Source of the DNA: Trogon surrucura
Lineage: Eukaryota; Chordata; Aves; Trogoniformes; Trogonidae
NCBI GenBank assembly: GCA_020746105.1
Contig: CM036628.1
Location: forward strand, 4,226,001-4,290,000
Length of the DNA stretch: 64,000 nucleotides
Direction of reading: 5' to 3'
Every line of letters begins with the position of its first letter. Positions within the stretch are counted from its first letter, which is position 1. The notes under the pieces were generated by a model. That model was not told where the DNA came from. It was given only the letters and a program-made list of their open reading frames with translations, and made no database searches. Below are positions 14,116-27,000 of the stretch, in pieces. The position numbers and the translations under genes were made by a program.

Positions 14116-16414
14116 ACCCGCTGCAGAACGTCAGATACTGTCATCATACAGCTCTGTTCTGTGTCTAACCTGTGCAACAGTACTCCCCCGCTCGCTGCTT
14201 CCTACCTCTATCAGAGCTTTTCCACTATTTTTGAGTATGGATTACTTATTTGCGTTCTGCTCAGTAATCCTTAAGTATCTAAAAGGGGCTGGGACCCTAT
14301 AAGCTAGGATAGCCTAGGGTTGTGATTATTTACTGACTTAATGCAAGCGCTGCAGGGAATCAGAGAAGACTGAGACTGATTTGTACTTGTCTTAAAGTGA
14401 TGTAAATACAGTGAAGAGCGAAACTGTAGCATTCACTACCACAAGATCGCAGATGACAAAGGCTGGATATTCTGAGAGATAAGACAAACTCTCTGTAGAG
14501 AAACTGAGTGTCTTCCGTGAAGAAGGTATAGCTCTGGCTCAGGAGATTCTTAAGCCTCAAATAGCTGGAGAATTACGTATCACAACAGAGACCCTGTTTT
14601 GCTTACATTTCTCCCTGCTATTTTCTTTGCTGTTGCTGAAGACAGGATACTAAGGCAGAAAGACTTTTGTGTCTCCAAAATCACCACAACCACACTTGTG
14701 AGAATTCCACTTGGGACATACACGGTGTTTGTGTTCTGTGTGCTGGCTTGAGACTGTGCAGAAGAAGAATAGCTCTTTCCAAGGAAGAGGAGCTCCTTAA
14801 TTTTGGACTCCTCCTGTCACTGCAGTGAATAGAAAGGGATACATGATGCTATCCTCCAAAGGGGCATCCTTGAGCCTAGGGACACTAACAGTGTGTCACT
14901 GCGTGCAAAGGAGGAGTGCCTTAGGTTGCTTTTCCAGTTAGGGACTTCAGCTGCTCTCTGCAAAGTGCTGCCCTTGTTACTGAGGTGCCTTCACTGGTTC
15001 TGCTCTACCTTTTGCTTTTCTTTGATCTGTAGGCCAGGGAGTTCAGGTTCCCACACTGAACTGACTCCCTAAAGTGTTGTGTCCCTTGGCGATCTGGGCG
15101 CACCCCTGCACACTGCTCAATGCACATGGCTGGCCCACAAGCAGCTGGCCACATGTCTGTGTCCTTCCCCTGGGCTGTGGTAGCTTTAGATAGTATCTGT
15201 TATGCCCAAGCACTCCAGCTTCCTTCTGCCCTCTAGTTTATTAGTGCTTGAGTGGCAATCAGCCTGTGCTCATGCCCACTCTCCTGTACCAGTCCCCTTT
15301 GCTGGGCCCACATATCCTGTCACTGACTTGGCCTCCTTAAGCTTTGCCTTGCTCTGCATAAGTTTTTTTTGCCCATTAGGCTCAGATCTGACACTGGCCT
15401 CCTGGGACATGTCTGCCCCAAGAGGCAGCTGTAGTCTCCTGTTGCAGTGGGCTCATTTCTACTCCCAGGCTGCACAAGTGAGGAAGGGTCCAGGGTGAGT
15501 CCTGGTTTGCTTTCTAAGGATTGATAAGCATTGTGCTTCCAAAGGGCCTCAGTGAGATGAAGGTGGAGGGGCCCATATGGCAGATGCTGATAAAGATGTT
15601 TGGAGTATGAACCACTAGAAATCCATTTTTTATTTCGTACTAACGGTACCAGCTTATTTCCCTTCTTGCTGTACCTTAGCTGCTGTTTCCTTAGACTTAC
15701 CTACCCTGTTCTCTTGAGAAACTGGTGAACCCCTGTGCATGCCTGACTGAATCTATTGCCTCTGAGGTTCTACACGGAGTACTTTCCTCCACCCATGCCC
15801 CTCTGGTGTCAACATTTCAACTTTTCATTTTCAGCCCTCTTACATCATCTTTGATTTAGGGTCTCTGTCAAGTATCAGGAAAGACTGTAATTATCAATCT
15901 CCTCATTCCTGGAGATGGGTGCTAGCAGCCTTGTCCTCAGCAGCTAGTGGGATGCTCTCTCATTTCAGCATGTGAAGCCTCCAAGTAAGCTTCTCTTCCT
16001 TCTCTGGGGCTTTTCTGTGCCTCTGAGTGAGCTGTCCTCACAGGGCGGCACCTCTGGAATGCGAGCATTTGCCATCTCCTCGTGTTGCTCTCACCTCTGT
16101 TTTCTGTGCGTCAGGCAGTGAGGAGGAGGAGGAGAGAGAAAGAGAGCGAAGCCTTTGCAAAACCTGGGAGCGGGGGAGGCAAGGGGGGGGGCTGGGACTG
16201 ACAGCTCACACGGAGCTGCTCGGCAGAGCAGACTGAATGGAGGCATGTAAAAGGTGGGGGTCCCATGGGGATGGTCATGCTGAGCAGCTTTCCAGCAGGC
16301 TCAGGTGCCAAATCGGATTCGTGAGGGGTTGATGGGGAGCTGTGGTGTTGCGTGAGGTCCCAACTGGGCCACAAGGTCTGCTGTGCAAGGTGGGGAGGGC
16401 AGCGTGGGAGGACT

Positions 16415-16607
16415 ATGGGAAATACACTGACACAGGTTGCCCAGAGAGGTGGTGGAAGCCTCATCCCCGGAAGTTTTTAAGGCCAGGCTGGATGGGGCTC
16501 TGAGCAACCTAGTCTAGTGGGGGCTGTCCCTGCCCATGGCAGGGCGGTTGGAACTAAGATGCTCTTTAAGGTCCCCTCCAACCCTGACAATTCTATGATT
16601 CCATGAA
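16415..16607 (+). mobile_element. CR1 LINE 3' end fragment, sense
   Basis: Contains caggttgcccagagaggtgg, ggctggatggggctctgagc, the aacct/ctgtccctgcccatggcagg segment and a terminal attctatgattccatg tail. A short, strongly 5'-truncated copy. Confidence 0.9.
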
Positions 16608-16732
16608 ATAAAAGCACTGGAAGCAGCGTTGGAGCTGTGCAACTTGTGAGCTGCTGGGCACCAGACTTCTGGGGCAAGCCAAGGGATCTCGTCACCACTG
16701 GGCTGGCAGTGTTGGCAGGAGAGGAGCTATAG

Positions 16733-17000
16733 CACAAGGGGAAGTGGTTTCAAATTAGAGCAGGGTAGATTTAGGTTAGGTGTTAGGAGGAAGTTCTTCA
16801 CTATGCGGGTGGTGAAACCCTGGCATGGGTTGCCCAGAGAGGTGGTGGAGGCTCCATCCCTGGAGATATTCAAAGTCAGGCTTGATGGGGCTCTGAGCAA
16901 CCTGATCGAGTTAAAGCTGTCCCTGCTCACTGCAGGGGGGTTGGGCTAGATGACCTTTAAAGGTCCCTTCCAGCCCAACGCATTCTATGATTCTATGATC
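16733..17000 (+). mobile_element. CR1 LINE 3' end fragment, sense, second copy
   Basis: Contains gtttcaaattagagcagggt, ttaggttaggtgttaggagg, aagttcttcactatgcgggt, ggttgcccagagaggtggtg and ends attctatgattctatgatc. It lies 125 bp after another CR1 of the same orientation and same subfamily type; they are separate copies because each has its own tail. Confidence 0.92.
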
Positions 17001-20000
17001 TAGTTTGAAAAACACAAGCTCTTCTGGCATAAGTGGCGCGTGATCGGCAGGTCAGTGAAACTCGGCGGGGCTCATCTGTGTCTGAAATAGGATTTCCCCT
17101 TGCCAGCACTACAGTGTTTCAGCTTCCCCTGGTGGGATGCTGGTCGGGGTAGGTACAGGCTGATACGGCCAGTTAAATTACTGTGGCAACGCCTAGATAG
17201 AGAAAGTTTGCAGGTATCATTGGAAAAACTTGATTCTCCTAGGGGTGGAAACCAGAGGACCAGGTGAAGGCATGTAACTTCTGGTTATGTTCACCCTTCA
17301 AAAGCCACCTTTCCCTTGTCCCAGCTTTTTATTTTTTTTTTATTTTTTTTTTTTTAAATTGAAATCTACTTTCACACTGAACAATTTCCAAAGGTCCTTG
17401 TGGTGCAACCTCCATCCTTCTGATGAGGACTTCCATCTCCATCTCCTTTCCTCCGCAATTACCTCTCCTCCCCCAGTAGCCACCAGGCAAAGCAGGAGCT
17501 TGCACAGGATGGACTGGCACATATGTGCTCCCTCCAGAGGGAAGTGGAAAGTCATATTTGCCTAAATTGTGTGCTTATGGAGAAAGCTGCGTATCAGGTA
17601 CACATGCAGAGAGAAAATCCCCTCGTTTATCCCTAGCACAGGCAGCAGGGGAATTCAGCTGTGTTGTCCCACTAAAGTGCTTCAGTGGTGAACAGGAAGG
17701 TAAAGCTGGAGAAGTGCGTGGGCTCCAGGTGTGTTGGATTTTGAAGCTTTTCATCAAGCCTGGTAAACGGGCCAACTTCCTATCTGCTGGTGATGCTGGG
17801 AAACCCAGCTTGTGGTATATCTATGGCATCAGTAGGCTTGTGAATGTCCATGGTTACTGGGAGGTTTGGGAAAGCCTTGTATTAGCACACTGATGGATAA
17901 AACCCTGCAATAAAGGGATTGTCTTTCAAGACTTGGAGGAAAATCAGGCTCATTACTTCTGATTCCTGAACTTATGAACCGCTGTACGCCTTGGTTCCAT
18001 CTGGCCATTCTGCTTCTGCAGAACGATGTCATCCTTGGTCATTTTTTTATACTCCTCTGAAAGAAAGGCTATGATGAAGTTCTCGTTACTTCTGGAGCCT
18101 GGCCAGGTGATGATCATCGGATGTCATGCGGGTATTTCGTAATTATCTGACCAGGCTATGGGGTAAAAAGGGGAAGTCAAGCTCACTGCTTTCTCTCCTG
18201 AATACTGGTCCTTCTCACTTGCTGTAGTGGACCATATCAGCGCTTCCTGCAGCCCCCGGTCTGTGCCCTGCTCTCTTGCAGGGGTCTGGAGGCAGAGCAC
18301 CCCTCTTCCCCACTGCTCGGTGCTGTGCCCATCAGTATGTCAGCACCATCTGTCCTCCCAGGGAGGACTGACCTCTCTGGGATGGACATTTGTCTTGTTC
18401 TTTTCTAGCCAGAATCCTGCCCACTGCTCAACAGTGTGGTGGGGTAAGGAGAGCCAGGAGGCTGGGGAAAACCTCAGGCACTAGATGAACCATGATTATC
18501 AAGTGTTTCAGACTTTCATGATGCTGCCCAAAGAAATTTATTGTACCACAAAACCCAGGAAGATTGGAGAACAGACCTCAGCCCAGGTCTGACCCCACAA
18601 AGGTCTCTACACCTGAAGAACATCGTCAGCCTGCTGGCTAGGGGGTAGGGTTTTATTTCTGCACCCTTCTGAGTTTGTTCCCATCAAACCTGGAAATGCA
18701 GAAGATGTGTTTAGAAGGTGTATTTCTTAGGTGCTAATGACTGTTCACGTTGTAAGCAGCTTGCCCTTTTTGTCTGATGGAGATCAGTGCCACCTCTTTG
18801 CTGCTGCTTGAAGGCTGACAGGAGCCTGCAATGATAGTAGGGTGGCCTGGTTAGGGGTGAGGTGTTGCAGGGCTCTGTCAAGGCTCAGGAAAATGCAGGT
18901 CAGTGAAGCAGCTTGCCAAGATGCGCAGGTGGAGTTCTCAAAGGGGCAGAATGGAAATGATGCCTCCGTAGCTGGGTTTCCCACAGGCAGGGGAAGAGCC
19001 TGTTACAAAGGAGGCTCCAGGATTTCAGGTGCTCTGCCCCTCTTTGCTCTCCCTGCAATGCAGGTCCAAAGACCCTGGCAGGGATACTGGGGAGAACATT
19101 TACCTTTGCAAGGTCTTGACCAAAATGAAGATGTTTGTGTCCCTGGGAGATGGGCTGCAAGGCTTCTGAGGCAGGAGTTTAGCAGACCTTTAAAAAGCAA
19201 AGCAAAACAGTTTCTTGGCCAGAAAGCTGTCATTGTGCTTTTGTTCTTTTCAGTATAATACAGAAAGTGACAGATATAGCTTCTGTATCCAGTCTACACC
19301 ACAGATTTACTCTGTGACCTTTCGGATATGCATGTGGGTCTAGATTTCTGAATCATAGTTAGATACCCGAGCGCTGGCATACCCATAATGTGGGATTATT
19401 TGAGCTTGTTTGCAGAGGTGTTAATCAAACCTGGCTTCAAGTGAAGTCAGTGGGAGAAGACGGGCAGGCAGGGTGCCTCCGTGCTCAGCCCAGATGTTAG
19501 TGCACAAGCGAGGTCCTCACCAGCCCCTCGCACAGAACTGGGATCTGCAGAGCACAAACAACCGTCACACAAAACTGTACGGCCAAGAGGATTCCTGTGG
19601 CAATGTAGGTGTCTTCCTGGGAAGGGACAGTGTATCTCTGGACCTGTTTGAAGTCATTTGCATGCCTCTGCAAAAATGCTTTTTATTTTGGGACTTGTGA
19701 AAAATCACTGATTACTGTAAGGCCACTATTGGCAAGACTTGTACCCACTTTCTGACAAACATCCCGTTATTTTAATCCTAGCTGTCTTATCCCCAAAAAA
19801 ATCTTGGCTCCTAGCCCATTTAAGACCTCGCAAGAAAGTTTTTGGTCATTGGCACGTACAAGACACCTTCGTGCATCTCTCATTTACAGAAGAGAGGAAA
19901 TACTTGTTCTTTTAGTACGGTGTCACAATACTCTGTCTCTGAACGAGTTGATCTGGGACCTCTGGATCTCCCCTGGATGTGCTGTTACTGCCCAGTGACT

Positions 20001-20810
20001 AGTGTGATTTCTGGAGAGCTGCAGCTGTGGGCCACCAAGCGGTTCTTCCTGCCCTCTGTAAAATTCGTGTCTAAACTACAGTTGGAAGTTTCAAGGTTTT
20101 ACTGTTGGAGAGAAACAGGAGATACGCACGGCACTGTACTAGCTGGGGATGGTTAGGGAACTGCCCCTTTACCAGTGGGTCATGCTCCACTGGTGACAGA
20201 TTTCCTCCACATATGTCCCTTCCTGAGAATCGCAATGAACTCCCGATTTAGCTCGTATAACAAGGCTAATAGCTTGTCACGGCTGGCCTGGGTTGACTTT
20301 GAAACCTTGGCCTCGAGGTGAGATTCTCCATGTGCCCTTGGGAATCTCCTGAGTTTCTGCTCAAAATAAAATCAGCTTTTACCAACTGAGTGGTAACAAG
20401 CAGTGGCTGAACGTGACTGGGCTGCGTCCAGACACCTTTGCATGACTTAACTGGGAGATCGATCCTTGAAGTCTTTGGCATGGTGTAGCTATTGTTGATT
20501 GACATCCTTTAGTACTATCGTAGTCCTAAGTAATGCTAGTTTTGCAGCCAAACTCTAAGCAGGCTGGTACAACACAAGTGGGATGCAGTTTTATTTTATT
20601 GGAGTCATGTTTGTCCCCTACAGAGCTCAGGATTCTTCCCATTTTCCCATAACAAAGTACAGTCCATGCAACTGGTGTAGGTGCAGACACAAACCTTCGG
20701 GTAACAAGAAACTTGGACACCTACTAAAGATCTTGGCTGTGATGAAGGGACTGAGATATGTCCTTACTCTGGAGCCAGGTTGACCTTTACATGTTGGGTT
20801 TTTTTCCCAG

Positions 20811-21031
20811 GACTACACCATCACCATGTACTTTCAGCAGAGCTGGCGGGACAAACGTCTGGCGTATAACGACCTTCCTCTCAATCTGACCCTGGACAAC
20901 CGGGTGGCCGATCAGTTGTGGCTGCCTGACACCTATTTTCTGAATGACAAGAAGTCCTTCCTGCATGGGGTGACAGTGAAGAATCGCATGATTCGCCTCC
21001 ACCCTGATGGGACTGTCCTTTATGGCCTGAG
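20811..21031 (+). CDS. GABRB4: GABRB4 coding exon 4 (221 bp)
   Basis: Acceptor tttttttcccag ends at 20810; donor gtaagt starts at 21032. The exon enters in phase 0 with [10 protein letters not shown] and leaves after two bases of an Arg codon. It encodes residues 1-73 of the partial product: extracellular beta strands, the sequon NLT at residue 25, and the conserved [14 protein letters not shown] block. 221 bp is the size of this exon throughout the beta family. Beta-1/2/3 have VPDTYF here, so Leu for Val is a small paralogue-specific change. Confidence 0.97.
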
Positions 21032-24000
21032 GTAAGTCTAAGGGGAATCATTGTCGGTTGAGAATGACACCTCATCTAAGCTTCCTCCGTTTCCAAAGGT
21101 ATTCTGGTAAGGCAAGGACCCAAAAGCTCAAAAGATACTCGAGTGTTGCAGTTTTAAGTGTCTGCAAGCTGGAAGTAGTTGCTTCCTTCAGGCCTCCAAA
21201 GTTTCCTGTGCTGCTATAGACAAGTGTTGGAGATGGGAATAGTCTGCTCTGAGCATTTCAGGTCACTGTCATTCATGTTGCATAACACTTTCATTTGAAA
21301 CACTCACTTTTGGTTGCTTATAATTTTCTGCAAGTTTGGCCTATGGAGATGAGATTTCCTTACTCTCGTATCCAAGACTGTTATTTCTGTAGCATTTGAG
21401 TCAAATCACTTTAAGTCTTTTTTTGAGTGTGAGATAGGAGATATGTTTTTTGTACTCTTAAAAAAATGTCTTTTTACCAGAGCGGTTCTGAAGGTCGAGA
21501 CTTGAAAGTTGATATCTAGTAGGGGAATGGTCCTCAGTGAGGAGGCTTTTTGTGTTTCTGGGATAAATCAACGTGGGCAAATCCGCAGCCTCTGAAAGTG
21601 CTGTGCTTGTGTGCGGTGAAGGTGGCAAAGGTTTGTCTTACTGTATTATCTGGATTTGTGCAGATGCCAGGGTAGGTAAGAAAAATAAATGAAGGGGGCA
21701 GAGGGCTAACAAGGGAGTTTGCAGCTACGGCTGTACCAGTGCAGGTTGTGGATGCTGTAGCTGAAATCTAGTCAACAATTTTCCTAACCCTGCATTGTCT
21801 GCTTTGAGCTTTTCTCCTACTTTTTTTTCCCCCCCCAACTACCAAAATTCACAGCTGGCTTTTTAGACCTGCCTCCACATTCACAAATGATTGCGATAGC
21901 AGCTCTGGGCTTACGTCCCAGTGCAGCGAAGGGGGAGGAAAGACCTTTCTCCTTCAAAGAAGGTACACCCACCCTTCCCATTTACAGTATCAGCTCCTCT
22001 GTTGCTTCGTGTTTTGTAGAAAAGTTTGACTTGTTATGATTTTTTTTTCCCTCCTCTTTAAGTAGCAGGGCTTTTTTGGGGAGGGTAGGGCTGGGTACAG
22101 GCGTAACAAAGGAGGAGGCTGACCAGGGCATCGTCCTGCCAGGGCAGCAAGATCTCTGTGCCCTCTGCTTTCCATGTGGCAGAGCTCTGAGAAACCAAAA
22201 AAGCAGCTAGTGCTGAGGGACGGGGAGGTGATGTATGTGCTGTTTTCCCCCTCCAGTTAGTGGATGCCTCTTGCTCCATGCCCAGAGAAAGCAAAAGTCA
22301 CAATAAGCCAAACTTTGTGACTCTGCCCCTTCTGCTTCCCCCTTCTCAGGACAGGGACATCCATCTCTCCAACCTTGGGCCAGAGATGTTTAACTGATAT
22401 TACCAGGGAGCCCTGAGCCAGCTTTACTGAAGGATTTCAGTCTTCCCATAGCTGATTATCCCAAATTTCCTCGTTGTGTTAAAACAAAGAGTTAGGCAAG
22501 AAGATGGCTTTGACTTGAGGTGTGTAGGAGCATGAATTCAGCCTGTTGGGAAGGAGGAGGCAACGAATGCTGTTAAGCTCAGGCTGCTCTTTGCTGCTGA
22601 GCCAGCCCACCTGAGCGTGGAGCTGCCTCCCCCAGGCTGGTGGGAAATCTTTGCACACACCTGTACAGCAAAAGGAGAAATGCCAGTATATTTTTATCAG
22701 CTACCATTTAGCTCAAATAATGAGTGCTGTGAACCCTGCAGCAGGGGTGACAGGCAGTGGAAGCCCTTAGAAGGTTTGTGCTCAGGCTGAGGGATGCTCT
22801 GCAAGCATCCCCTGTGCTGTCCCTTCCCTTCCACTCCCGCAGGGCCCAGTAGGGCAGGGAAGGGAGCTCAGCTCCCTCGCACGACCTGGGTGAGATGAGG
22901 AAAATCGCATCCAGGCCAGAAGAAAGGAAATGACAGCTGTTTGCCCCTGTTATTTCCAGGGCCATAATAAGAGCTGCCCGTGTTGTTTTAACTTTTTGCT
23001 GTTTTTTTAATTTGTTTTTTTTGTTTGTTTGTTTTCTCTGGAAGCTGCTTTCCTGCCTCTGGATAAAATAGAATCATAGAACAGTTCAGGTTGGAAAAGA
23101 CCCTTGGGATCATCAAGTCCAACCATTAACCCTACACTACAACCATTAACCCTACACTACAAGTTCACCCCTAAACCATGTCACCCAACACCACATCTAA
23201 GCGACACTTAAACACCTCCAGGGATGGTGACTCAACCACCTACCTGGGCAGTCTGTTCCAGTGTCTGACCACTCTTTCCATGAAGAATTTCTTCCTAATG
23301 TCCAGCCTAAACTTGCCCTGTTGCAACTTGAACCCATTCCCCCTGGTTCTGTCCCTAGTGACCTGTGAGAAGAGACCAGCACCAAGCTCTCTACAATGTC
23401 CTTTCAAGTAATTGTAGAGCATGATGAGGTCCCCCCTCAGCCTCCTCTTCCTCAAATGCCAAAACGAAGCGCTGAGCAACTGCGGCTCCTGTTCGCACAT
23501 TGTATCTCGGGTCAGGGTGGATGGCTTTTACTACCCTGAAAGCATCGAGGTTTCGGGGGATAAGCTGGGTGCCCTAATTGCCTGAAGTTTCCCCAGCTTT
23601 ACTCACAGTGGTGTGGATGACGATTTCTTTAGGGTGGCTTTCTGGCCCGACTCCTGCACCTGCGGTTTTGCTGACAACGAGAGCACTAGGTCCGATTTCG
23701 CAGGTGTAAATAACCGTGATCCAATTCAAAAACGCACAGCCACGTGCACAGCAGGTGTCAGCGAGTCAGAGAACAGTCACCGAATGTTCACCTGTGCTCC
23801 TTTCATCTTTGTGAAATGCACCCGTGCAGACGGGAAGAAAAGTGCAGCTATTTTGAAGCCTGTCCTTCTCCTGCATTTTTTATTTTTGAAGGATCCGTAA
23901 AATGGAGTTGCGCTGATGGAAGAAGGCCAAATGAGGAAATTCCTGCTTCTTTTCCTTTGTTTTCCTGTTTGTTTTTCCCTGAGCGAGCTCAACGCAGCTC

Positions 24001-27000
24001 TGCTCCATCTTTTGTTACCTTCTTGCCAGTCGCTTCCCCCTCCTTTGAGCTGATCCTGTAGAAAAGTGACTCAATCATGCTATTTGTGGCACAACAGTCA
24101 TTTTTCTTTCCAGCACTCTCTGATGTCAGAGAGCGGGGAGGATGACACCCTGGCAGGTCCCTGCCTTCAGCAAGTGTTCAAGCAGGACCGGGCTCAAGAG
24201 CTGCATCAGACCCTAAGGTCCGAGCTAGCTCCCACGGAAGTCGATGGGTGTTTTGATCTGACTTCAGTGAGAACAAGATCAGGCTTTGGATAACTTGTTT
24301 GCATGAGTAAATGAAGCCCTTTATTCCACCGCTCCACTCCATTGTGCAAGTTGTGTGTCGGAAAAGCATATGCTTGGTTTTTTTTGGTAGAATTAGCAAA
24401 TTAACGGATGAAGGGAGCGCAGCAGATGTAATACAGCTACATCTTAGGAAAGCGCTCGACACAAAAGCTTACTCCAAAATTAATTCCCACTGGGCTCGGA
24501 TTAAAAGCTGGTTGCCAGGTCTCCGACAAAAAAGGAATGCATAAACAGCAGTGGGCTGCGCCAGGGAGGCAGTGCTAGGCTGCTGTGGGGCTGGAGACAG
24601 GGCTGGTGGTCCCTATGACTCTTCCCTATAAATCCCAGAAGGTGAAATAATAGGTGAAATAATAGGTGAAATAATAGGTGAAATAATAAGTCAAATAGTT
24701 GAAATATAGTAGAAATATAGGTGAAATAATTGGTGAAATAATAGGTGAAATAGGTGAAATAATAGGTGAAAAAATAAGTGAAATAGGTGAAACAATAGGT
24801 GAAACACTAGATGAAATACTAGATGAAATACTAAGTGAAATAATTAGTGAAATAAGTGAAATAATAGGTGAAATAGGGCCCGGAGCCCACATCCAGCCCA
24901 GAGATGCCCTAATATGATTTCTGTGATTTCTAATCTCTGTAAACAAGTGGGATGGGAAGATGAAAACCGGCAGATCTGACAGGGTTTTTAGGAGGTGTAA
25001 CCTGATGTGATGGTCCCTGAACTTGCCTGGCCCACCCTCAAAGTCCTTGCAGGAATTACAAGTGCCTGGGAAGCCCAGGAGAGTTGGTCACCTGTGGCAC
25101 GGCAGCAGGGAAGTGCTGGTGATGTAGGAAGTGTGCGACGTGAAGGGAGGCACAAAGCAGCTACCCGCAAAAAAAATCACCTATCAGGTAGTGGAGGGAG
25201 GCAGGTGAAGTGGTGAGGAAGGGCTGGATAGCACTGGCTGAATTCGATATATTTTTCCTCCTGACGGGCTTTTTGTCAGAAATTGCATTAATTTCATCAA
25301 ATTTTAAAGAAAAAATAAAATGAGGGAGAAGCTTTTCATTTAAGAAAAAGCATTTCAGAGAATGTCGGTGTTTCACTCCAGATCTTGCATAGAGAATTTT
25401 TCACTTATGTCAGTATTTCCCTACTACCACTACTAATGTCTGAGTAATGCAGAGAATCATCAAAGGTTTTCTCTGGACCTCCGGAGACTGGCTGGTCCGC
25501 CCCTGCCACAATATTCAATAAGCTTTTCATTATCGGCCATTCACGTTATACGTTAGGGTCTGAGATTTTTATTTCCTTTTCTAGACCGTGTAGCATCCAT
25601 TTGGTAGTGAAACAAGCCGACACTTGTCAAATGCCAATGTCATCAGTATTGTGCTATCTGTTTCCAGAGACCTAAAAATAGAAACGACTGTAACAATGCT
25701 GCAGTTCTCATGCGGTGGTTCGAAATCATATCTGAAACCGGCTTTAAAACACGCTCCGGGGGGGGAAATCTTGGAGCTACTTGCTTTTGTTCTAACTAGG
25801 GACAAAAGGAGATTCTAGCAAAGCAGGTGCTTTGAGGAGCCCAGGCTGCATCCCTGAGCTAGCCGGGGGAGCGGGCGGGCTGGGATGCTGGGAAGCAGGC
25901 GCGAAGCTGGGTGGACAGCGAGCGAGAAGCAACACCTGGCTGGCGAGGAGCCCAGGCAAATATAAACTGAAAAAAAACACTAAACCACACCAAAACCCAC
26001 CCTGCAGAGGAATTTGATGACAGAGACTAAACCCTGTGTGGAGAGAATGAGGGATGTCCTCCTTGCGCAGGTGGTGGGGAGCATGTGCGCGTGTGTTGTC
26101 GTTTTTGTATTCTTGTCCACGATAGTGGCTGCGATGGGGAATGTTTCAGGGATGAGGCGGTTTGGATGCTCTGCAAAGGGACCAAGGCATAGCGGTGCTC
26201 TGAACCTGGAGAGCTCTCTTCTGCTATCAGACCCCCGCTATCCTCATCGCTGTAAATATCTGTTCAGTGCTCAAAGCAAGGGGGCAGAGAATTGTCGTCC
26301 TTCAAACAACTCAAAATTTGCGGTTTTAAACCAAGAGAGGCTGCTTTGGTAGCACTTAATTTCTGCGTTCCCAGGGTAAGTTCCCATCAGTTCCAGTGGC
26401 TCCTGGGAGATGTCAGCCCTGCTGCCGACCCACTGGCAGAGCAGACCTTGTTTCTGGGCAAGGCAGCAGCTAGAATACCACTTCTAGCTCACCTTGCACA
26501 GGGAAGCAATGCAGGTTAGCAGATATTTGCCAAGCATCCCAGCCGCTCGCTCATCCAGCATGAGGTACCCTGTCAGACCCCCTCATGGTGCCTCTGGGGC
26601 TGGGGGCTCTGCTGGAGCTCATCTCAGAGATTTCTTGATAGTTCCCTCCCATTTCCAACCTGCCTCTTGATCAGGACCCAAGCCTGTCTGTGTTGCATTT
26701 CCCAGGTCCCAGACTGGGGTTACTGGCTTCTCCAGCTGACAGGAAGTTTTCTCCTACTCCTGTCTCCCTTGGAAGCCTGCTGTCTGCAGCCATGTCCTTG
26801 TTCTCTTGATTGGTATTCTTTGATATTCTGGCCTGATGGGTTAAGACTGAGGAGTTTCTCCTGTACCGAGACTGCTCAGCAATTTTCTTCTCCCATCTCA
26901 CAGGCTAGAAGGGAAAAAAATGGTGATTTTTTTGTTTCCCTTTCCCTCCCTGAGAGAGGTTTCTCCAGAAATGTGAGAGATGATTCAGGCTCTACTCTGT

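Larger units (their letters stand above)
1..20810 (+). other. GABRB4: 3' part of GABRB4 intron 3, no exon recognised
   Basis: No recognisable exon 3 (the 68-bp beta exon that reads about IDMVSEVNM before DYT) occurs here, so it lies upstream. Reading frames in this stretch are short and resemble nothing known. Content is three plus-strand CR1 3' ends (13.7-17.0 kb), short T-rich runs near 6.7 and 17.3 kb, and otherwise unique AT/GC-mixed intronic sequence. Confidence 0.75.

Noticed and set aside
23178..23500. Open frames on both strands with CR1 sequence.
   Set aside because: These fall in the 3' non-coding end of a truncated CR1, not in a functional reverse transcriptase gene.
24626..24946. 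Two overlapping repeat-rich open frames (Ile/Ser/Pro and Ile/Gly/Glu repeats).
   Set aside because: They are translations of the minisatellite on the two strands, not genes.
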